From: a bacterium
GTDB taxonomy: Bacteria; Pseudomonadota; Alphaproteobacteria; SP197
DNA length: 64,000 nt
Direction: 5' to 3'
NCBI GenBank assembly: GCA_028821455.1
Contig: JAPPGE010000003.1
Coordinates: forward strand, 1 to 64,000
Both the position numbers and the translations under genes were made by a program. Below are positions 58,981 through 64,000 of this stretch, piece after piece. The notes beneath the pieces are model-generated. The model worked only from the letters and a program-made list of their open reading frames with translations. It was not told where the DNA came from and searched no databases. Position 1 is the stretch's first letter. Every line of letters begins with the position of its first letter.

Positions 58981-59087
58981 CCAGGGAGGGTCGCGCCGTA
59001 CCGCTCGTCTCCGGCAAAGGGTCGAGAGCAGGCGAAGATGCGCCCCCTTTGCCCCTCGAAGATCAGGAGATTGTCGTCGTACAACAT
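58981..59087 (-). pseudogene. 5' remnant of a Rieske oxygenase gene paralogous to 48519-49670
   Basis: MLYDDNLLIFEGQRGRIFACSRPFAGDER versus RYYTDPLIFEEEKERIFARSWLFAGHES; DNA TCCGGCAAAG...GGCGAAGAT..CGC...CCTCGAAGATCA conserved. Confidence 0.9.
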
Positions 59088-59171
59088 GATCGTCCCGGCA
59101 TTGACAGGCTTGGTGGACAGCTTGACATCGGGGCCATCAAGTCCGGATCATCGGGTGATGAGGCTGCAACG

Positions 59172-59813
59172 ATGGCATTGACGAGGCCGCGGGCGGAAGC
59201 TGACCTTCTGCTTGTCATCGACGTCCAGAACGACTTTTGTCCCGGCGGCGCGCTTGGTGTCCCCGGGGGCGATGAGGTGGTCGCCGTCATCAACCGGCTG
59301 GCACCGCACTTTCAACATTGCGTCGTCACCCAGGACTGGCATCCGGCGGACCATCTTTCCTTTGCCAGCAACCACGCCGGGCGCCAGCCCTTCGAGACGG
59401 TCACGCTCGATTATGGTGAACAGGTGCTGTGGCCCGATCACTGCGTTCAGGGAAGTCACGGTGCGTTCCTCCACCGCGATCTCGACTGGCGCGGAGCCGA
59501 CCTGGTTCTGCGCAAGGGGTTCCGCCGCGCCATCGATTCCTATTCGGCGTTCCAGGAGAACGACAAGGCAACGCCCACTGGTCTTGCAGGTTACCTGCGG
59601 GAAAGGGGCTTCACGCGTCTCTTCATCGCCGGTCTGGCGACGGACTTCTGCGTTGCCTGGACGGCACTTGACGCGGTGACGGAAGGCTTTGGCGCGGTCC
59701 TCGTTGAGGACGCCTGCCGGGCCATCGATCTTGACGGTTCACTGGCCGCTGCCATGTCGGCCATGACGGATGCCGGGGTCGCGATCACCCGCTCCACTGC
59801 GATCACCGGCTGA
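59172..59813 (+). CDS. pncA: Nicotinamidase
   Basis: LLLVIDVQNDFCPGGALGVPGGDEVV, VVTQDWHPADHLSFASNH, GLATDFCVAWTALDA. Confidence 0.93.
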   Translation: MALTRPRAEADLLLVIDVQNDFCPGGALGVPGGDEVVAVINRLAPHFQHCVVTQDWHPADHLSFASNHAGRQPFETVTLDYGEQVLWPDHCVQGSHGAFLHRDLDWRGADLVLRKGFRRAIDSYSAFQENDKATPTGLAGYLRERGFTRLFIAGLATDFCVAWTALDAVTEGFGAVLVEDACRAIDLDGSLAAAMSAMTDAGVAITRSTAITG

Positions 59814-59815
59814 AT

Positions 59816-61090
59816 TCAGCGGACTGCCACAGAGCGCAAGCCTGTATCCTGCCAAAAGTCCGTTGCGGCGCCGACATGGTCCGCGAGATGGCGTGTCAGA
59901 TCGCACGCATCGTCCCCCGCCCCATGAATGAAACTCGACTTGCGGCGACGCAGGAATGTCAGCCCGATACGGTAGAGACCCGGGGCGACCACGCCCCCGT
60001 CGTGACGCAGGCGCCCCTTGTGATCGAATACCGGAAGATCGAGCCACGAATGGTCCGCCTCGAATCCGGTGGTCCAGATCACGCTTCGGATGCCTTCCCG
60101 GGCGAAATCGAGCACCAGGTCCGGTGACTCTGGGAGGCGCGTGGGGGCCGGACGTTCCGGTGCCTCGAGCACGCCATCGATCCCGTGGCAGGTCGCCCAC
60201 TCGTCGAAGGTGTCGAGAAGACGGCCCTGCTTGAGGTCCGCCAGAGCGCACTTGTTGGCCAGTGAGCCGGAGAACTGGGCCCGTCCGTCCGCGATGCCGG
60301 CAAGGCGTCCCACCAGCCGGACGCCGCCCGTCGTCAGCGCGTTGAGGTCGAGTGTGCTCCTGGGCTCGCTGCCGACGAGCTGCGGTGACGGCACGCGGCG
60401 GGCTCGCGCAATATCCTCGACTTCATCCCAGCGTTCGTCGTGAAGGCCCGAGCGCTCGAACCACCACAAGATGTCCCGTCCCCGGTACAGTCTCGGCATG
60501 CGCACGTGCTCGCCCACGGCGAGAGTGACCGGGCGTCCCGAGCGCTGCACCTCTTCCGCGATCTGGACGCCGGTAGCCGACGCGCCGACCACCAGCACGC
60601 CCCCTGGAGGCAGGCTGTCAGGGGAGGCGTAGTCGAAGGGTGTCAGCGACTCGACGTCGACGGGCAGGGAGGGAGCGAAGGACGGAAGCCGGGCGATGTT
60701 GAAGCCGCCCGAGGCGATGACCACAGCGGAACACGTGATGGAGGCCTTGTCGGTGGTCACCTGATAGCCGTCAGCCGATGCCGTTACCGACTCGACGTTC
60801 GTGCGCGTCCACAGCTCCGGATTGACGAGACGCGCGTAGCGTTCCAGGAAGGCGACGACTTCCGCCATGTGCATGTAACCGTCAGGTTCATCACCGTCGT
60901 AGGCCAGTCCCGGCAGGCGGGTCAGCCAGTTCGGCGTGAGCAGCCGGAGCGATTCCCAGCGCTCAGTGCGCCAGGAATGGCCCACCTCGCCGCGCTCGAT
61001 GACCACGTGGTCGATACCGAGCGCGGCGAGGCAGTGACTTGTCGCAAGACCGGTATGGCCGGCGCCTATGACGACAGCGGTCGTGCGCAT
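59816..61090 (-). CDS. Flavin-containing monooxygenase-like FAD/NAD(P) oxidoreductase (CzcO-like)
   Basis: AVVIGAGHTGLATSHCLAALGIDHVVIERGEVGHSWRTERWESLRLLTPNW; VLVVGASATGVQIAEEVQRSG. Confidence 0.88.
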   Translation of the reverse strand: MRTTAVVIGAGHTGLATSHCLAALGIDHVVIERGEVGHSWRTERWESLRLLTPNWLTRLPGLAYDGDEPDGYMHMAEVVAFLERYARLVNPELWTRTNVESVTASADGYQVTTDKASITCSAVVIASGGFNIARLPSFAPSLPVDVESLTPFDYASPDSLPPGGVLVVGASATGVQIAEEVQRSGRPVTLAVGEHVRMPRLYRGRDILWWFERSGLHDERWDEVEDIARARRVPSPQLVGSEPRSTLDLNALTTGGVRLVGRLAGIADGRAQFSGSLANKCALADLKQGRLLDTFDEWATCHGIDGVLEAPERPAPTRLPESPDLVLDFAREGIRSVIWTTGFEADHSWLDLPVFDHKGRLRHDGGVVAPGLYRIGLTFLRRRKSSFIHGAGDDACDLTRHLADHVGAATDFWQDTGLRSVAVR

Positions 61091-61097
61091 GGCGCGT

Positions 61098-61661
61098 TCA
61101 GGTCACCTCGACGGTGACGTTGGTCGGATTGGTGACGATGTCGAAGACGGCCGAACGCTTCTGCGACTGGGCGACGAGTGCCTCGATGTCTTCGGGAGAT
61201 GCGTCGGCATCGATGTCGTAGGTGACACGGATGTTGCTGAATCCGTTCCTGACATCGGGATCGGCTCCCAGGATACCCTGGATGTCCATGTCGCCCTCGA
61301 CCGTGGCCTTGACCGAGTTCAACTGGATTTCCCGGTTCTGGGCCACGGCGGCAACGCCGGCCGTAAGGCAGCTTGCAAGTCCGACGAGGACAATCTCGAC
61401 GGGCGTCGCCGCATTGTCTTCTGCTGCGAAGACAAGGGGATGGTCGGCTTCGAAGTCAAACCCCGACTTGTGCTCATGTTCGGCGCCGAGCCCGTAGTAG
61501 CTCCTGACCGACGAGCGGGAATGGGTGCCATGGACCCACTCGTTGGTGGCACGCCAGACGAACCGGCCGGCCTCCGGGGTTTCGCCAAGGGCGTTGCGGG
61601 CGCCGAGCAAGGCCTCGACGTTGACGCCGTTCTGTGTGGACTTGACCTGTACTTCAGTCAT
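61098..61661 (-). CDS. OsmC family protein
   Basis: TPVEIVLVGLASCLTAGVAAVAQNREIQLNSVKATVEGDMDIQG. Confidence 0.92.
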   Translation of the reverse strand: MTEVQVKSTQNGVNVEALLGARNALGETPEAGRFVWRATNEWVHGTHSRSSVRSYYGLGAEHEHKSGFDFEADHPLVFAAEDNAATPVEIVLVGLASCLTAGVAAVAQNREIQLNSVKATVEGDMDIQGILGADPDVRNGFSNIRVTYDIDADASPEDIEALVAQSQKRSAVFDIVTNPTNVTVEVT

Positions 61662-61826
61662 GACTGTCTCCATTTCGGGGATCGGGTTGGCAACGCAGGA
61701 GCACGGCCTCCCGAACGGCAGGAAAGGAGCCTGATACGAACAGGGCACGCAAAAGCCGAGTGTGAAAATACCTGGAACTTCAAGACGGATTCATGCATCC
61801 GACGGCACTCCACTCTCAACTCCTAC

Positions 61827-61842
61827 GCGCTCTTAAGAGCGC
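61827..61842. promoter_or_regulatory. Perfect 16-bp palindrome GCGCTCTTAAGAGCGC upstream of the OsmC gene
   Basis: Sequence equals its own reverse complement; lies ~165 bp upstream of the OsmC start in an intergenic gap. Confidence 0.45.
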
Positions 61843-62000
61843 CGAGAGCGGTGTGACCGCATATCGGCTGACTCATCGATCAGGCATTGGCACCGTCAAG
61901 ACGGTTGCCGCGGCTTCAAAGGGCCTGTCCCTCCACCGCTCTGGATGAGCGCGTCCTGTGTCGCCACTCTGGAATCTGCGCCGATCCACTGTCAAGCAGT

Positions 62001-63563
62001 TTATTCTGATCCGTCGAGACGCCGTATGCGGCCTTCGCGATCTGCGGACATGGTGCCGGTCGCCCAAATATCATCGGCAAGAAGCGTGGCCAGCGCCCTG
62101 CCGTCCGCCGCACCAATGACGACGTCGGCGGTCTCGAAGGCCTGGTATCCGTCACCACCGCCGGCAAGGAAATCAGTGGTGGCAACCGTGTAGCGGGTCT
62201 GCGGATCGAGTGCCACGTCGCCGACGTTGATGGTCACGACGCGAGATCCCGACGGCTGCGACGGATCATAGACGAACGAGAGCCCGGAGACCTGCAGGAA
62301 CCGTCCGGAACCCTCTTCGATAGCCGAAACGGAATGTTCAAGAACAAGCCTGAGGGTGCGGCCGGAGAGGCTCAGGACCACCGCCCTGTTTCCGAACGGC
62401 AGCTCCTTCAACATCATCCCTCGTGTGATGGCCGTGCCTGGCGGATAGATGGTATCGCCGCGGATTCCACCGCCGTTATGAAGCGCGATGTCGCTGCCCG
62501 TGGCGCGACGCATGGCGTCGGTCAGCAGATTTCCGAAGGTCGTCTCGCGGGACCTGACGTGAGCCCGTCGCGTGTCGAGGGCGGTCGCCGCATGTCCGAT
62601 CACCTGGCTGAGACCGGCGTCCAGATCGTTCTCGAAATCTGCCACCATGGCGGCGACCCCCGGATCATCCCCGGCTCCTGCGGTGGCCTTGAGACGGATG
62701 TCCTCGAAGCGGATCGCGCCGTCATCACCGACGACAAGGTCGGCTACCGCCACATGACGCCCCTGGGATCCGGACTTCAGCATCGCCTGCTTGCTGTCCC
62801 GAAGGGCCACCAGAAGATGGTCGTGCCCGCCAAGCACCATGTCGATCGCGTCCGACGCCGCCAGCAAGGCTCGGTCCTCGGCGATGGCGAGATGGGTGAG
62901 GGCGATGACGACATCGGCGCCTTCTGCCTTGAGTGCCCGGGCCAGTTCGGCCCCGCTGGCTAGGACGGAATCGAAGGAGACATCGTCGCCGGGTTTCGAG
63001 ATCCATGCCGTGTCTTGCGTGACGAGACCAAGGACACCGATTGTCAGGCTGCCACGTTCCAGCATGGCCGTGGCTTGCGTTCCGGCCACCAGGCCGCCCT
63101 GGCGGCTGACATTGCCCGCGAGCCAGATCATGGAGGAGTCGGCGAGGCGTTTCTCGAGAACGTCGGTTCCGTAGTCGAACTCGTGGTTGCCCGTGACGCC
63201 GATGTCGAAACCGATGGCATCGGCCAGCGCGATCATGTGGGCGCCCTGATCGATGGCGGACATCGTCGACGGCGAGATCATGTCACCGCCGAACGTGACC
63301 AGGGTCGCGCTGCCCAGGGATGCCGCGCGCGCCCTTTCCCGGGCCACCACCGCAGCGATGCGGGGTGCCGCGGTCATGTCGTCCCAGTCGTTCAGGTGAA
63401 TGACAGTCAGCCGATCCGCCGCATGGGAGGGATGCATGGCCAGAAGGCCGACGGCAAGAACCAGCGCCTGAAGCGTCCGGTGCGAAGACATGCTCCTTCG
63501 GACCATCGTCCGGACCTGCCGGCCGAAACTTTGCCTGTGTTGCGTGTTGTCGGGAGACGTCAT
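62001..63563 (-). CDS. Bifunctional metallophosphatase/5'-nucleotidase (UshA-like)
   Basis: VIHLNDWDDM, VTGNHEFDYG, VLGGHDHLL, LHNGGGIRGD, signal-like LQALVLAVGLLAMHPSHA; start between 63563 and 63491. Confidence 0.9.
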   Translation of the reverse strand: MTSPDNTQHRQSFGRQVRTMVRRSMSSHRTLQALVLAVGLLAMHPSHAADRLTVIHLNDWDDMTAAPRIAAVVARERARAASLGSATLVTFGGDMISPSTMSAIDQGAHMIALADAIGFDIGVTGNHEFDYGTDVLEKRLADSSMIWLAGNVSRQGGLVAGTQATAMLERGSLTIGVLGLVTQDTAWISKPGDDVSFDSVLASGAELARALKAEGADVVIALTHLAIAEDRALLAASDAIDMVLGGHDHLLVALRDSKQAMLKSGSQGRHVAVADLVVGDDGAIRFEDIRLKATAGAGDDPGVAAMVADFENDLDAGLSQVIGHAATALDTRRAHVRSRETTFGNLLTDAMRRATGSDIALHNGGGIRGDTIYPPGTAITRGMMLKELPFGNRAVVLSLSGRTLRLVLEHSVSAIEEGSGRFLQVSGLSFVYDPSQPSGSRVVTINVGDVALDPQTRYTVATTDFLAGGGDGYQAFETADVVIGAADGRALATLLADDIWATGTMSADREGRIRRLDGSE

Positions 63564-63875
63564 TGCATTACCATCCATGACCGGCGGTCTGGAGCCCCGT
63601 ATCCCCGATGGCCGCTTACCGGTCAACGCCGTACCGGACAGGTTGTTCGTCGCAGTAGAGAACCACGCACCGAAGGGCGTTCCTGTCGCGCAAACCGTCG
63701 GGTACTGAAATACATTGTGCAGCGGGCATCTGGCCCGAGAGGCGCTTGAGTGGCAGTGTTCGCGGCGCAATTGCGTGGACATTCCCCGAGTCGCCGCGTG
63801 GTGTCCGAGTGTCGCCATTGGAAGCACGCGGAAAGCTTGACTAGGGTTGTTCGGCTAGTCTCATCGGAAGCCACA

Positions 63876-64000
63876 ATGCCTCATTGCGACGTCGTCATCG
63901 TTGGAGCCGGAGTGATCGGCAGTTCGATCGCCTACCACCTGGGGAAACGCGGCATGCGCTCCGTCGTCGTGGAGCGCGAGTCGATTGGAACGCGCGCCTC
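63876..64000 (+). CDS. FAD-dependent oxidoreductase, DAO family (partial, runs off window)
   Basis: MPHCDVVIVGAGVIGSSIAYHLGKRGMRSVVVERESIG. Confidence 0.8.
   Translation, partial: MPHCDVVIVGAGVIGSSIAYHLGKRGMRSVVVERESIGTRA

Noticed and set aside
1-64000. CRISPR arrays, rRNA or tRNA genes, integrase-bounded islands
   Set aside because: No regularly spaced repeats, no conserved rRNA segments, no tRNA T-arm consensus and no integrase gene were noticed by eye; a tRNAscan/Infernal run would be needed to be certain.

Overview
A GC-rich, gene-dense bacterial chromosomal window, probably alphaproteobacterial (inferred from gene content; not tested). Most of it is amine, ureide and amino-acid catabolism and transport. 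Main blocks: a sugar/polyol-type ABC transporter with two ATPases; mtnK; a 16.5-27.3 kb catabolic island (aminotransferase, SDR, alpha/beta hydrolase, M20 carbamoylase, SsuABC-like ABC transporter, a second NMT1/THI5-like protein without a signal peptide, and an HcnCAB-like trimeric flavo-dehydrogenase); an SDR / CmcJ-NvfI-like / GST locus; a SAM-methyltransferase-HNH fusion; an aminotransferase-M24-Amt-amidase run; a MoxR/VWA/XdhC/MobA-like molybdo-enzyme accessory operon; threonine ammonia-lyase; a Rieske oxygenase; and an allantoicase/ureidoglycolate lyase/amino-acid-type ABC operon. The strongest unusual signal is a set of decayed, partly internally deleted duplicates lying beside or far from intact partners: (1) a Rieske/nicotinamidase divergent pair present twice with reciprocal loss; (2) a collinear ghost of the SDR-CmcJ-GST locus about 13 kb from the intact copy; (3) a shrunken copy of the 3' end of a solute-binding-protein gene flanking a DUF1778/GNAT toxin-antitoxin module; (4) FAH/CurA-type and IS110/ion-channel remnants. 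Also notable: an in-frame TAG in the CmcJ-like gene, and a DUF433 antitoxin split at TTT-TGA-C. No rRNA, tRNA or CRISPR array was recognised by eye. All homology calls come from reading motifs, without database searches.
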